Below are positions 12,981 through 22,152 of a stretch of 26,317 nt of DNA, one piece after another. Below the pieces are notes generated by a model. That model was not told the DNA's origin. It worked only from the letters and a program-made list of their open reading frames with translations, and searched no databases. Source of the DNA: Lachnospiraceae bacterium (lineage in GTDB: Bacteria > Bacillota > Clostridia > Lachnospirales > Lachnospiraceae); contig CAADTP010000080.1 in NCBI GenBank assembly GCA_900751995.1, positions 1 through 26,317 of the forward strand. Direction: 5' to 3'. The translations under genes were made by a program, and so were the position numbers. Numbering within the stretch: position 1 is the stretch's first letter; each line of letters opens with the position of its first letter.

Positions 12981-15893
12981 ATGGCACATACTTCGGAATA
13001 CGAAATTGAAGATATTTTCATTGACCGTTTGGAGGGTATCGGATACAAGTTCATAAAATTAAATAATTATGATGAGGTGCTTGCCAATTTCCGCGAACAG
13101 CTTGCAAAGTTCAATGCGAAGAAACTGGAAGAAAAAGGACATACGGCATCATTTTCAGATAGTGAATTCAATCGTATTATGATTCATGTAGATAATCACT
13201 CTGTATATGAATCAGCAAAGGTATTAAGGGATAAATATGATTTACAGCTGGATAATGGTGAATCCGTGTATATTGAGTTTTTTTCAGGTGATACAGATAG
13301 AAATATTTATCAGGTAACACATCAAGTCACAATGGATAAAGCTCATAAAGACGATGTAGTGTATAAAAATCGTTATGATGTGACTGTTTTAATTAATGGT
13401 TTGCCGCTTGTTCAGATTGAATTGAAACGTCCCGGTGTGGAAATCAATGAAGCAATCAACCAGATTAACAGATACAGAAAATTTTCTTTTAAAGGTATTT
13501 TTAGATATTTACAGCTGTTTGTGGTTAGCAATTCTGTACAGACCAAATACTTCTGTAATGAAAATGAGATGTTGGATGGTCAGTATAATCCAATTCTGAA
13601 ATCTCTGGTATTTTTCTGGACAGATGAAAAGAATACCCGTATTAATGATTTGAATACATTTACGGGCGAGTTTTTTCGTAAATCAGCTATTACAGAAATG
13701 CTGAATAAATATATGGTCATTAAGACTACAGAACCTGTATTAATGGTTATGAGACCATATCAGATTTATGCTGTAAAAGCTGCAAAGAAGCGTGTACTGG
13801 AAGTGAATCAGAATGGATATGTATTTGCCTGTACAGGTTCAGGAAAGACGTTGACGTCATTCAAGCTGGCACAGATTTTGCGCGATGAACCAATGGTAGA
13901 TTTGGTTGTATTTCTGATCGATAGAAAAGATTTGGATGATCAGACTATTGATGAATATAACAGCTTTGAGAAAGACTGTGTAGATAGGACAAATAGCACT
14001 GCTGTACTTATCAATATGCTGAAATCATCTGAGAAAAAGATGATTGTTACAACGATTCAGAAGATGGCAAATGCTGTCAAGAATCCGAAATATGCAGCTG
14101 TAATGGATGCATACAAAGATAAAAAAGTTGTATTTATTATTGATGAGTGTCATCGCTCTCAGTTTGGAAAAATGCATAGTCTGATTCAGAAACATTTTGA
14201 AAGAGCAAACTATATTGGATTTACCGGAACGCCTATTTTTGAAAGAAACAAAGGTGTAGATGGACGTACGACTGCAGATGTGTTTTATGCTGGAGATAAG
14301 TTGGATGCGTGCTTGCATAAATATATGATTAAAGATGCGATTGCAGACGGGAATGTGCTGAGATTTTCAGTAGAGTATCAGAGCGTCGTTTCAGCAGAAG
14401 AAATTTCAATCAATGGTATTGACCCAAAGCAATTAGATGATCCGGAATACTGCAGACGTCATAATATCGATATAGAGTCTTTATATCATAATGATGAACG
14501 CATTTCTAAAATTGCAAAGCATATCTTCGAACATCACGAACAGCATGCACATCCACAGGGAAAAGACATTTATACGGCATTGTTTGCAGTTGATAAGATT
14601 CAGACTCTTGGGAAATACTATGATGAATTTAAGAAATTGAATGATGTGGTACCAGAAGATAAAAAATTAAAGATTGCTGCAGTTTTTTCTTATCAGACAA
14701 ATGAAGATATGGATGATGGAGCGGATGAACATTCACAGGAACTTCTTGAACGATGTATGAAAGACTACAAAGACTTGTTTGGCGTAGAATTTACATTTGG
14801 TACATTTGATGCATATAGAAAAGATATTACAAGAAGACTAAAACAGCAGGACTCACCGCAGATTGATATTCTTTTGGTAGTTAATATGTTTCTGACGGGA
14901 TTTGATGCAAAACCGTTGAACACGTTGTATCTGGATAAAAATCTTATCTGGCATTCATTGGTACAGGCGTATAGCCGTACAAATCGAGTTGATAAAGTAA
15001 CAAAACAGTTTGGTCAGATTGTCACATACAGAAACATTAAGAAATGGCAGGATGATGCACTGACCTTGTTTTCTGGTGACGGAGATCCAAACGAATATCT
15101 GCTTGAGAATTTCGAATATTACCTGAATCAGTGGAAAAATCAGGAACTTGTGTTGAGAAGGATTGCACCAAATGTAGATGTAGCAGGGCAACTTAAATCA
15201 GAAGATGAAATCCGTAGATTTATCATTGCATTTCGTTCAATGGCAAAAACTCTTGCTGTTTTAAAAACTTTTACAGAGTTTGACTGGAAGAAATTAGAAA
15301 AGGTGTTGGATGAGGATGAATATGAAGGATTTAAAAGTTGGTATCTGTATTACAAAGATCAGACTCACAATCCAAATCCAAGGGTATCTGTGCCAGTAGA
15401 TGTGGATTTTGATATTGAGCTTGTGAGAACAGATCGTATCAATGTTGTATATATTTTGAATTTGCTGAAAAATGCAAATAATTATAATAAGACAGAGGAA
15501 GAAAAGCAGCAGGATGTAGATTTAATTCTGCGCGAGATTGAGCGTTCTGATAATGAATCTTTGCGATTAAAGAAAGAGGTTATGAAACAGTTCATTTTGA
15601 CCAGATTCTATGATTTGCCAGAGGGGGCAGATGTGATGGAAGCATTTATGCAATTTGAGAAAGAACAGATGCAGGCTGATATGGAAGAATTTGCATTTGG
15701 TAACGAAATTGACTACATGATTGTATCAGAATTGTTTAACGAATATGCGTTTCATGGAACAATTTCAAATGATGATATTCGTAAGAGATTGACAGAATAC
15801 AAGCTGAATATTCTGAAGATGACAAAGCTGACAAAATCAGTGAAGACGTTTATAGAGGATATGTATAATAAATATAAAGCAGAAGGAGAATAA
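12981..15893 (+). CDS. hsdR: Type I restriction endonuclease subunit R
   Basis: 970 aa. N-terminal PD-(D/E)xK nuclease core: D133...E147-x-K149 (within YDVTVL...VQIELKR). Superfamily 2 translocase: Walker A ACTGSGKT (283-290), DECH box (388-391), motif III FTGTP (414-418), motif VI QAYSRTNR (662-669), with LTGFDAKPLNTLYLDK before it. A C-terminal helical part contacts HsdM. It forms R2M2S with HsdM and HsdS, translocates DNA and cuts at a distance from unmodified sites. All catalytic residues are intact, so the gene looks functional. First gene of the operon; hsdM starts 2 nt after its stop, with its ribosome binding site (AGGAG) inside the end of hsdR. Composition is more AT-rich than the core genes either side. 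Confidence 0.96.
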   Translation: MAHTSEYEIEDIFIDRLEGIGYKFIKLNNYDEVLANFREQLAKFNAKKLEEKGHTASFSDSEFNRIMIHVDNHSVYESAKVLRDKYDLQLDNGESVYIEFFSGDTDRNIYQVTHQVTMDKAHKDDVVYKNRYDVTVLINGLPLVQIELKRPGVEINEAINQINRYRKFSFKGIFRYLQLFVVSNSVQTKYFCNENEMLDGQYNPILKSLVFFWTDEKNTRINDLNTFTGEFFRKSAITEMLNKYMVIKTTEPVLMVMRPYQIYAVKAAKKRVLEVNQNGYVFACTGSGKTLTSFKLAQILRDEPMVDLVVFLIDRKDLDDQTIDEYNSFEKDCVDRTNSTAVLINMLKSSEKKMIVTTIQKMANAVKNPKYAAVMDAYKDKKVVFIIDECHRSQFGKMHSLIQKHFERANYIGFTGTPIFERNKGVDGRTTADVFYAGDKLDACLHKYMIKDAIADGNVLRFSVEYQSVVSAEEISINGIDPKQLDDPEYCRRHNIDIESLYHNDERISKIAKHIFEHHEQHAHPQGKDIYTALFAVDKIQTLGKYYDEFKKLNDVVPEDKKLKIAAVFSYQTNEDMDDGADEHSQELLERCMKDYKDLFGVEFTFGTFDAYRKDITRRLKQQDSPQIDILLVVNMFLTGFDAKPLNTLYLDKNLIWHSLVQAYSRTNRVDKVTKQFGQIVTYRNIKKWQDDALTLFSGDGDPNEYLLENFEYYLNQWKNQELVLRRIAPNVDVAGQLKSEDEIRRFIIAFRSMAKTLAVLKTFTEFDWKKLEKVLDEDEYEGFKSWYLYYKDQTHNPNPRVSVPVDVDFDIELVRTDRINVVYILNLLKNANNYNKTEEEKQQDVDLILREIERSDNESLRLKKEVMKQFILTRFYDLPEGADVMEAFMQFEKEQMQADMEEFAFGNEIDYMIVSELFNEYAFHGTISNDDIRKRLTEYKLNILKMTKLTKSVKTFIEDMYNKYKAEGE

Positions 15894-15895
15894 TT

Positions 15896-17473
15896 ATGGC
15901 GAACACAAATACATATCAGGCACAGGCGAATGAGCTTTCTCAAAAGCTATGGGCGATCGCCAATGAATTACGGGGACAGATGGATGCCAGTGAATTTAAA
16001 AACTATATTCTTGGCGTTATTTTCTATCGTTATCTGTCAGAACGTACAGAAATGTATATGGCGGAAATTCTTGAAAATGATGGTGTAACATATGAAGAAG
16101 CATTTGCAGATGATGATTATAGATCTGTTGTGGAAGAATGGTCTTTAACCAAACTGGGATATGTTATCAGACCGGAAAACCTGTTTCGTAACCTGATTCG
16201 TAAGATTACCAAATTTGAGAGCGAAGCAGATAGATTTAGTGTTGAGGATTTTGAAAAAGCAATTAATGATCTTGTAGGTTCTACAATGGGCCATGAATCC
16301 AACAAAGCATTTGATGGACTATTCAATGATATGCGTTTAAAGGATGCACGTCTTGGAGAGTCAGTAGCAGACCGTACAGATATGATTGGTCGTGTTATGG
16401 TTAAAGTTTCAGATATTGATTTCGATTTACAGGATTCACAGTTCGATGTGTTGGGAACAGCATATATGATTTTGATTGGTCTGTTTGCTTCGGATGCTGG
16501 AAAAAAAGGTGGAGAGTTTTTTACACCTGCTGGTCCGAGTAGACTTTGCGCTACACTTGCATCACTCGGATTAGACGAAGCAAAGACTGTAGGTGATTGC
16601 ACTTGCGGTTCTGCATCTATGTTGTTGGAAGTTCAGAAGCATTTAACTACACATAAAGTTGGCCATTTCTATGGACAGGAGCTGAATGCTACAACATACA
16701 ATTTATCGAGAATGAATATGATTATGCATGGCGTAGACTGGCAAAATTTTGATATTTATAAAGGTGATACACTGAAAGATGATAAATACGGTTATGATTT
16801 GAGACTGACTGTACAGGTCTGCAATCCACCGTATAGTTTGAAGTGGTCGGCGGACAAGAAATTTGAAGATGATCCACGATACAGAGGAGTAGGAAAATTG
16901 GCGCCGAAGTCTGCAGCTGATCTTGCCTTTGTAGAACATATGATTTATCACATGGATGAGACAGATGGTCGTGTAGCTGTACTGTTACCGCATGGTGTAT
17001 TGTTCCGTGGTGGTGCAGAAGAAGCAATCAGAAAGTATATTATCAAAGACCTGAACCGCTTGGATGCTGTTATCGGATTGCCTGCAAATCTGTTTCATGG
17101 TACAGGAATTCCTGTATGCGTATTGGTACTGAAAAGTAATAGAAATGGAAACTCGGGAAATATCCTGTTCATTGATGCATCGAAAGAGTTTAAGCCCGGA
17201 AAGAATCAGAATATCTTAGAACAGGAGCATATTGATAAAATTGTAGATGCGTATGAAAAACGTGCAGAGATAGATAAATTTGCTCATAAAGCGTATATGA
17301 GTGAGATTATCGAAAATGGTTATAATTTGAATATTCCAAGATATGTTGATACATTCGAGGAAGAAGAACCAGTGGATTTAGATGCTGTGAGAAATCGGAT
17401 TAAGACACTGGATTCTGAGACAAAAGCTGCGATTGATAAGGCTGAAAGTTTTATGAGAGAGCTTGGGTTGTAA
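15896..17473 (+). CDS. hsdM: Type I DNA methyltransferase subunit M
   Basis: 525 aa. N-terminal HsdM_N helical domain (LSQKLWAIANELRGQMDASEFKNYIL, then YRYLSER). Amino-methyltransferase core: FFTPAG (specificity/SAM entry), motif I DCTCGSAS (234-241, where DPTCGSGS is more usual), and motif IV NPPY (310-313), the N6-adenine catalytic motif. It transfers methyl from SAM to adenine at sites chosen by HsdS, and protects self DNA. Motif I carries Cys for Pro and Ala for the last Gly, which other HsdM proteins tolerate. Followed after 14 nt by the unrecognised gene rather than by hsdS. Confidence 0.96.
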   Translation: MANTNTYQAQANELSQKLWAIANELRGQMDASEFKNYILGVIFYRYLSERTEMYMAEILENDGVTYEEAFADDDYRSVVEEWSLTKLGYVIRPENLFRNLIRKITKFESEADRFSVEDFEKAINDLVGSTMGHESNKAFDGLFNDMRLKDARLGESVADRTDMIGRVMVKVSDIDFDLQDSQFDVLGTAYMILIGLFASDAGKKGGEFFTPAGPSRLCATLASLGLDEAKTVGDCTCGSASMLLEVQKHLTTHKVGHFYGQELNATTYNLSRMNMIMHGVDWQNFDIYKGDTLKDDKYGYDLRLTVQVCNPPYSLKWSADKKFEDDPRYRGVGKLAPKSAADLAFVEHMIYHMDETDGRVAVLLPHGVLFRGGAEEAIRKYIIKDLNRLDAVIGLPANLFHGTGIPVCVLVLKSNRNGNSGNILFIDASKEFKPGKNQNILEQEHIDKIVDAYEKRAEIDKFAHKAYMSEIIENGYNLNIPRYVDTFEEEEPVDLDAVRNRIKTLDSETKAAIDKAESFMRELGL

Positions 17474-17487
17474 AGGTAGGTGAATAT

Positions 17488-18273
17488 ATGAACTTTTTTG
17501 ATGATGAATCAAAAATTATTGAATGGTTGCAGAGTGTAAAAGTAAATAAAGTTTTGCTTTTAAATGATAGTGTTGCTGTGAGGGAAATATTTGCCTCAAT
17601 TCATGATCCGGAAGAATGGAAATTATGGAGTGATTCATCTGGAAAATCAGATCCCCCACCTGATTTTTATAATGATAAATTAAAACTAATGATGGACGTA
17701 ATGAGAATAGATGACCATGCTTTTGAAAGCAAAAATGGTAAAATTGTAAATCCTACCAACCAACGAGAAAGTGTGATACAAAAACAAATCCGTAAAAGTG
17801 GACTACTTGATAGTTTTCCAAATGTAAAAAATGTTATTGTGACGGCAGTTACGGATTTACCGACGGATGAAGACCATAATTATAAATTTTATTATTCCAA
17901 TTTTGAACGTGTTCTTATGAAGCATAATAATCAAATTGATTTATATGGAAAAAATCATCCAGGATATAAGACTATTTTCTTAGTGTTAGATGAGTCTTCA
18001 GCTTATTTTGAAATGGAATCAATAATGGATAATGGAGTGATAAAGGGAAAACCTCATTATTGGTTCTGGGATAATTCGTTTGTAAATATTTTAAAAAAAT
18101 TAAACATAGATTATCTTATTTGGTATGCCCCATTTAAATATTATGAGGTTCCACTGGGTGAAGAAAAATCAGATTTACCAGAGGTTTGTGTAATTGATAT
18201 TAAGAATATAAATCAGAATGGTTCTTATTTGAATTCGTATGATATAAGTAAAATGAAGAGTGTAGAATTATAG
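17488..18273 (+). CDS. Unrecognised protein encoded between hsdM and hsdS
   Basis: 261 aa, no family recognised. ATG follows GGTAGGTG, and the gene is packed between hsdM (14-nt gap) and hsdS (17-nt gap), so it is part of the operon. Seen: no signal peptide or membrane helix; N-terminal segment SKIIEWLQSVKVNKVLLLNDSV; a polar DPPPDFYNDKLKLMMDVMRIDDH stretch; NPTNQRESVIQKQIRK; a core with alternating strands (NVIVTAVTDLPTDED, then YKTIFLVLDESSAYFE) and a KPHYWFWDNSFVNILKKL segment. The IFLVLDES strand with acidic residues could be a nucleotide- or metal-binding fold, but no known motif is complete. Position suggests an accessory of the R-M complex, an anti-phage add-on or a regulator. Function not assigned. 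Confidence 0.85.
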   Translation: MNFFDDESKIIEWLQSVKVNKVLLLNDSVAVREIFASIHDPEEWKLWSDSSGKSDPPPDFYNDKLKLMMDVMRIDDHAFESKNGKIVNPTNQRESVIQKQIRKSGLLDSFPNVKNVIVTAVTDLPTDEDHNYKFYYSNFERVLMKHNNQIDLYGKNHPGYKTIFLVLDESSAYFEMESIMDNGVIKGKPHYWFWDNSFVNILKKLNIDYLIWYAPFKYYEVPLGEEKSDLPEVCVIDIKNINQNGSYLNSYDISKMKSVEL

Positions 18274-18290
18274 AAAAAGGATATGGGTAA

Positions 18291-19484
18291 ATGCTGAGGT
18301 TCAAAACTGATGAGGGAATTGAGTTTCCTAATTGTAAAAGAATGAAAATGAAAGATATTTTTGTGGAAATTATTGATAAAAAACATCCGACCATGCCTGT
18401 TCTTTCTGTACAACAGGGGATGGGTACTATATTGCGTGACAAAAGCAACCGTAATATAAATTATAATAAAACCAATTTAGATAGTTATAAAGCAATGAAA
18501 AAAGGTGATTTTATTATTCATTTACGGTCGTTTGAAGGCGGTTTAGAGTGTTCAAATTATGATGGAATTTCAAGTCCGGCGTATAAAATTTTGAGAACAA
18601 ATAAATTAATTCCAGAAGCATACAAAGGATATTTTAGAACATATAATTTTATCGAAGGTAAATTATCAGCAGCAGTAGTAGGAATTCGTGATGGAAAAAA
18701 TATTGACATGCCAACATTTTGGGAAATTGAATTAAATGTACCATCACTTCCAGAACAACAGAAAATAGCAGAATTTTTATCAACCGTTGATAGGGTGATT
18801 GAAAAACAAAAAGAAACTATAACTACATGGAAAGAACGTAAAAAAGGTGTGATGCAAAAGTTATTTAGTCAAGAAGTAAGATTTAAAGCGAATGATGGAA
18901 GTGAGTTTCTAGAATGGGAAGAAAAGAAGATTGATGATATTGCCACATGCTTTGCAGGTGCAACACCGAGTACAAAAATCCCTGAATATTGGGACAATGG
19001 TACAATTCAATGGATGAGTTCTGGCGAAGTAAATAACGGCCAAATTTATGAAACTGAAAAAAGAATATCACAATTAGGATTTGATAAGTGCAGTACAAAG
19101 ATGGTGAAGCCGAATACAGTTGTAATGGCATTGGCTGGACAAGGAAAAACACGGGGGATGGTAGCAATTACAAGAGTTCCTCTTTGTACTAATCAGTCGC
19201 TTTGTGCTATTGAAACAAATGATGATATTTGTGATGATTATTTATATCAATACTTACAGACACAATATAATAATTTACGACTTATTTCATCTGGTGACGG
19301 CACAAGAGGTGGATTGAATTTAAAATTAGTTGGTGGTTATGTTGTTTCAATGCCTTGCTTTATTGAACAACAAAAAATTGTTGCTTGTCTTTCGGCACTG
19401 GATGATGTAATCGAAAAAAAGAAAGCAACATTAGCTGCATGGGAAGAACTGAAAAAAGGTTTGTTACAGCAGATGTTTGTATAA
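18291..19484 (+). CDS. hsdS: Type I restriction specificity subunit S
   Basis: 397 aa. Two target-recognition domains (~20-150 and ~215-345), each followed by a conserved coiled-coil spacer: PSLPEQQKIAEFLSTVDRVIEKQ...KKGVMQKLF (~160-200) and FIEQQKIVACLSALDDVIEKK...KKGLLQQMF (~355-395). The N-terminus (LRFKTDEGIEFP) repeats the sequence that follows the first spacer (VRFKANDGSEFL), showing the circular two-fold design of HsdS. It reads a bipartite asymmetric site and holds two HsdM. The actual site cannot be read from sequence. Both halves are intact. AAAAGG precedes the ATG. A terminator follows at once, ending the operon; no second hsdS or recombinase is nearby. Confidence 0.93.
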   Translation: MLRFKTDEGIEFPNCKRMKMKDIFVEIIDKKHPTMPVLSVQQGMGTILRDKSNRNINYNKTNLDSYKAMKKGDFIIHLRSFEGGLECSNYDGISSPAYKILRTNKLIPEAYKGYFRTYNFIEGKLSAAVVGIRDGKNIDMPTFWEIELNVPSLPEQQKIAEFLSTVDRVIEKQKETITTWKERKKGVMQKLFSQEVRFKANDGSEFLEWEEKKIDDIATCFAGATPSTKIPEYWDNGTIQWMSSGEVNNGQIYETEKRISQLGFDKCSTKMVKPNTVVMALAGQGKTRGMVAITRVPLCTNQSLCAIETNDDICDDYLYQYLQTQYNNLRLISSGDGTRGGLNLKLVGGYVVSMPCFIEQQKIVACLSALDDVIEKKKATLAAWEELKKGLLQQMFV

Positions 19485-19504
19485 GAAAAAATAAATCAAT
19501 AGAG

Positions 19505-19543
19505 AACAGGTGAGATATAAAGTTTTATATGTCACCTGTTTTT
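19505..19543 (+). terminator. Terminator of the hsd operon
   Basis: Stem AACAGGTGA (19505-19513) with TCACCTGTT (19532-19540), a G/G mismatch, then ATATAAA / TTTATAT, 2-nt apex, T run after. The strongest hairpin in this AT-rich stretch. The next 120 bp (19544-19669) are AT-rich with no feature seen. Confidence 0.88.
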
Positions 19544-19669
19544 GAGCTTCAGTGAAAAATGTGAAATGATGTATAATTAGTAATAAATTGTAAAAAATAG
19601 AACTATAAAAAACTGTAGAAAAAACAATAAAAGTAGGAAAATAAATTTTACTAAAAAATTCGGGTTGTT

Positions 19670-19957
19670 CTACTGTTCTAATGATGCTTTAAACTTTTTT
19701 AGATTTTCTTCCGAAATAAAGGCTTTTGTTACGTAATATTCTTCATAATCATCGTTGGTTTCTATATCGCGACGACCGCAATAAGAAAAATCTTTTGATT
19801 GATTCAATTTAAGTACACCTATTTCTGCTAAATATTTCACGGCAGTATCAAATTCATCATTTGTAAAATTTTCAAATCCGGGCTTTGAATTGTCCGGAAG
19901 GTTGCCGAAGTGATCGGCTACATAGTTAACTACTTTCAATAAAAACTCGTTGTTCAT
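19670..19957 (-). CDS. Small hypothetical protein
   Basis: 95 aa, not recognised. Soluble, acidic; predicted mainly helical (FLLKVVNYVADHFGNLP, then FTNDEFDTAVKYLAEIGVLKL), a shape compatible with a winged-helix or DNA-binding fold, but no motif decides it. It has AAAAAAGGAG before the ATG. Its ATG overlaps the TGA of a possible 25-codon upstream frame (ATGA junction). It is convergent with the hsd operon and lies downstream of the DUF2971 gene on the same strand, so it may belong to the same defence-like island. Confidence 0.7.
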   Translation of the reverse strand: MNNEFLLKVVNYVADHFGNLPDNSKPGFENFTNDEFDTAVKYLAEIGVLKLNQSKDFSYCGRRDIETNDDYEEYYVTKAFISEENLKKFKASLEQ

Positions 19958-20031
19958 TCTGACTCCTTTTTTGAGACTTGTTTAACAGTTTCAGTATCCA
20001 CAATTTCTACGGTTTTATCCTTCGTAGTCAT
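19954..20031 (-). CDS. Possible 25-aa leaderless micro-ORF coupled to the next gene
   Basis: Starts ATG at 20031, stops at the TGA that overlaps the ATG of the 95-aa gene (ATGA). The peptide is protein-like: MTTKDKTVEIVDTETV then a Lys/Glu tail. The minus-strand promoter (20038-20065) would place the transcript start at or one base before this ATG, so the mRNA would be leaderless. A small CTACG/CGTAG hairpin lies inside. Not proven; it could be a leader sequence only. Confidence 0.4.
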   Translation of the reverse strand: MTTKDKTVEIVDTETVKQVSKKESE

Positions 20032-20037
20032 CTCTAT

Positions 20038-20065
20038 ATTATATATAGATTTTACATTTTGACAA
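20038..20065 (-). promoter_or_regulatory. Promoter of the small hypothetical gene
   Basis: Minus strand -35 TTGTCA (20060-20065), 16-nt spacer, -10 TATAAT (20038-20043). It sits just after the DUF2971 stop at 20074. Confidence 0.65.
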
Positions 20066-20073
20066 GTTAAAAG

Positions 20074-20796
20074 TTAATGATGAGGTATATTATCTAATGT
20101 ATCGTCGCCAATTATAAGAGTATTGGGCGATTTGTTAATAATATTTATTTCATAGTTTTGGGTGGAAGTAAAGGTGTAATATATGGGAATGTTTCCTTTG
20201 GTGGCCCAAGAAACTAATTCTTGAGCGCATAAGGATCTATTACCGATAATAATGCCGGTTAACTCTGACTGATCAAAATGAAAAAATGATTCATTAGACT
20301 TTGAAATTATTCTATATTCTTCTTCATAACTCCAATTTTTGCTTTTGCAAAGAAGGCTTTTTTCAATTGCTCTACGAAATTCTTCTTCTGTGGGATCATA
20401 AATTGTATCGTATTGATGTTCTATATAGGATACTTTATGAATATTTTCGAAATTGTTATTAAATTCAAATTCAAAACATACACCAGAATAATTATTTGCG
20501 TAGTGTGCCCACATTATTGGATTTTTAGGATTAGCTGATAAGGACAATATTCTGTATTGATTCATACGGTCTTCAACAAGTGGATGGGGTAAACCTAATG
20601 ATCCAAATGAACCAGAACCACATATACTTAAAGATATAGGAATAGCCATTCCTTCAAATGGATCATTTAATGTTTCTCGTGGAGCCATAAATAAGCGGTG
20701 ATTAAGTAATATATCTTTACAATATTCTAATTGTTCTTTTTCTTCAGCAGTTAATTCTTTTTTATGGGGTAATGATTTATATTTATATAATTTCAT
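20074..20796 (-). CDS. DUF2971 family protein
   Basis: 240 aa. Family hallmarks in order: MKLYKYKSL, NHRLFMAPRETLNDPFEGMA, the RILSLSANPKNPIMWAHYANNYSGVCFEFE core, the KSKNWSYEEEYRII segment, and a C-terminal IIIGNRS strand region. The MWAHYA/GVC and WxYExEYR blocks look like an active site, but the biochemical activity is not established as far as I know. DUF2971 genes are scattered and often seen in mobile or defence contexts. AAAGGA lies before the ATG. Low GC like the restriction operon, unlike the aminotransferase gene after it, so it is placed as the right edge of the island. Confidence 0.82.
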   Translation of the reverse strand: MKLYKYKSLPHKKELTAEEKEQLEYCKDILLNHRLFMAPRETLNDPFEGMAIPISLSICGSGSFGSLGLPHPLVEDRMNQYRILSLSANPKNPIMWAHYANNYSGVCFEFEFNNNFENIHKVSYIEHQYDTIYDPTEEEFRRAIEKSLLCKSKNWSYEEEYRIISKSNESFFHFDQSELTGIIIGNRSLCAQELVSWATKGNIPIYYTFTSTQNYEINIINKSPNTLIIGDDTLDNIPHH

Positions 20797-20857
20797 AGTT
20801 GTGTTTTATCCTTTGATAATGTTCAAATAAGTTTCTATGCAGAAAAAACACATAGTC

Positions 20858-21946
20858 TTACAAAGTCTTCAACACCGCCAAAAGCCTTCCATTATCCTCC
20901 GGCATCATAATACAGAACCGCACAAACTCTCCATCCAGGCACTGGAAGGAGGAGCAGTCTCGGATCATCAGGCCTTGTTTGATGCAGGCTTCGAAGACGT
21001 CGTAGGAAGTCAGTCCGTCTTTCTGGATTTTGAGGAGGATGAAGTTTGCGTAAGCTGGATAAACCTTATAAGTGTCTACCTCCTTCAGCTCCTGAATCAT
21101 CCGATCTCGCTCTGAGAGGATGAGATTTCTTGTTCTTTTGATGTAATCCTGATCCTGCAGCATGATCTCTCCTGCAAAGGCACCAAGGCTGTTAAGTGAC
21201 CATGGTGTCTGTTTTTCGCGCATTTTTGCAAGAAAGTCCATATTTCCGGTGATGCCGTAGCCCAGGCGCATTCCGGGAGCGGCGAAGAATTTGGATACGC
21301 CGCGGAGTACCATGAGATTGGTGAATTCCCGTGTCAGCGGAACTGCGGTGATGGCGTTGATATCCGGGGCAAATTCCACGTAGGTTTCGTCGATCATCAC
21401 GAAGATATTTTTTTCTGCACAGAAACCGATAAGTCTGCGAAGCTCTTCCTGGGTGATGGCAGAGGAGGTCGGATTGTTGGGGTTGCAGAGGATGAGAAAA
21501 TCATAGCCCTGCTCCAGCTTCCGGCAGAGATCCGGAATGTCCGGCTCGAAATCATTGTTTTCCTGAAGGTGGTAGTATTCCTGGGTACTTCCGGAGAAAG
21601 AGAGCTCTCTGGAGTATTCAGAATAGGTAGGTCCAAGGATCAGAGTATGCTTCGGGGCACGCTCCTGGATCAGAAGGGAGATCAATTCGCTGGAGCCGTT
21701 TCCCGGAAGGATGAAATCAGCGGGAATATTGCAGTAGCTGGAAATCGTATTCCGAAGGGATGTGTATTCTCTGTCCGGGTAGGAGGAAAGGATATCCACG
21801 TGTTCTGCAATGGCTCTGCCGGCTTTTGGGGAAAGTCCCAGAGGATTGACATTTGCACCGAATTTGACGATGTTTTCTTTTTTCAGATTGTAGTAGCTAC
21901 AGATCTTTTCTATATCACTTCCGTGAAAAACGGGTTTGGTATCCAT
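20858..21946 (-). CDS. PLP-dependent aminotransferase of the HisC/CobD (histidinol-phosphate / threonine-phosphate decarboxylase-like) group
   Basis: 362 aa, fold type I. FHGSDIEKICSYYNL then FGANVNPLG matches the start of CobD-type proteins (HGGD...FSANINPLG). PLP site: NPNNPTS, MIDETYVEF and the lysine segment VLRGVSKFFAAPGMRLGY. CobD decarboxylates threonine-phosphate for cobalamin; HisC transaminates histidinol phosphate. No cob or his genes are in the window, so the substrate stays open. Start set at ATG 21946 (GAGGTGA at 6 nt); a GTG three codons earlier lies inside that ribosome binding site. Higher GC than the island at its left: return to core chromosome. Confidence 0.85.
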   Translation of the reverse strand: MDTKPVFHGSDIEKICSYYNLKKENIVKFGANVNPLGLSPKAGRAIAEHVDILSSYPDREYTSLRNTISSYCNIPADFILPGNGSSELISLLIQERAPKHTLILGPTYSEYSRELSFSGSTQEYYHLQENNDFEPDIPDLCRKLEQGYDFLILCNPNNPTSSAITQEELRRLIGFCAEKNIFVMIDETYVEFAPDINAITAVPLTREFTNLMVLRGVSKFFAAPGMRLGYGITGNMDFLAKMREKQTPWSLNSLGAFAGEIMLQDQDYIKRTRNLILSERDRMIQELKEVDTYKVYPAYANFILLKIQKDGLTSYDVFEACIKQGLMIRDCSSFQCLDGEFVRFCIMMPEDNGRLLAVLKTL

Positions 21947-22152
21947 TTTTGTCACCTCACATTTTTGTTTTTTTCGTAAAAAATTTATATCCAGTATACA
22001 CCAGAATCCGGGACAAAAAAAGACGGGATAAAAAGTTTCTGTATTTTTTTCGAATAGGATATTACTGAAAATTGCTTTCTGGAAATGTATGGGAATATTT
22101 GATACAATGAGCAGGTAGCGAATGCGGATTGTGAATATCCATGCTGTTTGTC

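Noticed and set aside
18291..19543. Phase-variable hsdS locus with inverted partial copies.
   Set aside because: No second hsdS fragment, inverted repeat pair or site-specific recombinase lies nearby.
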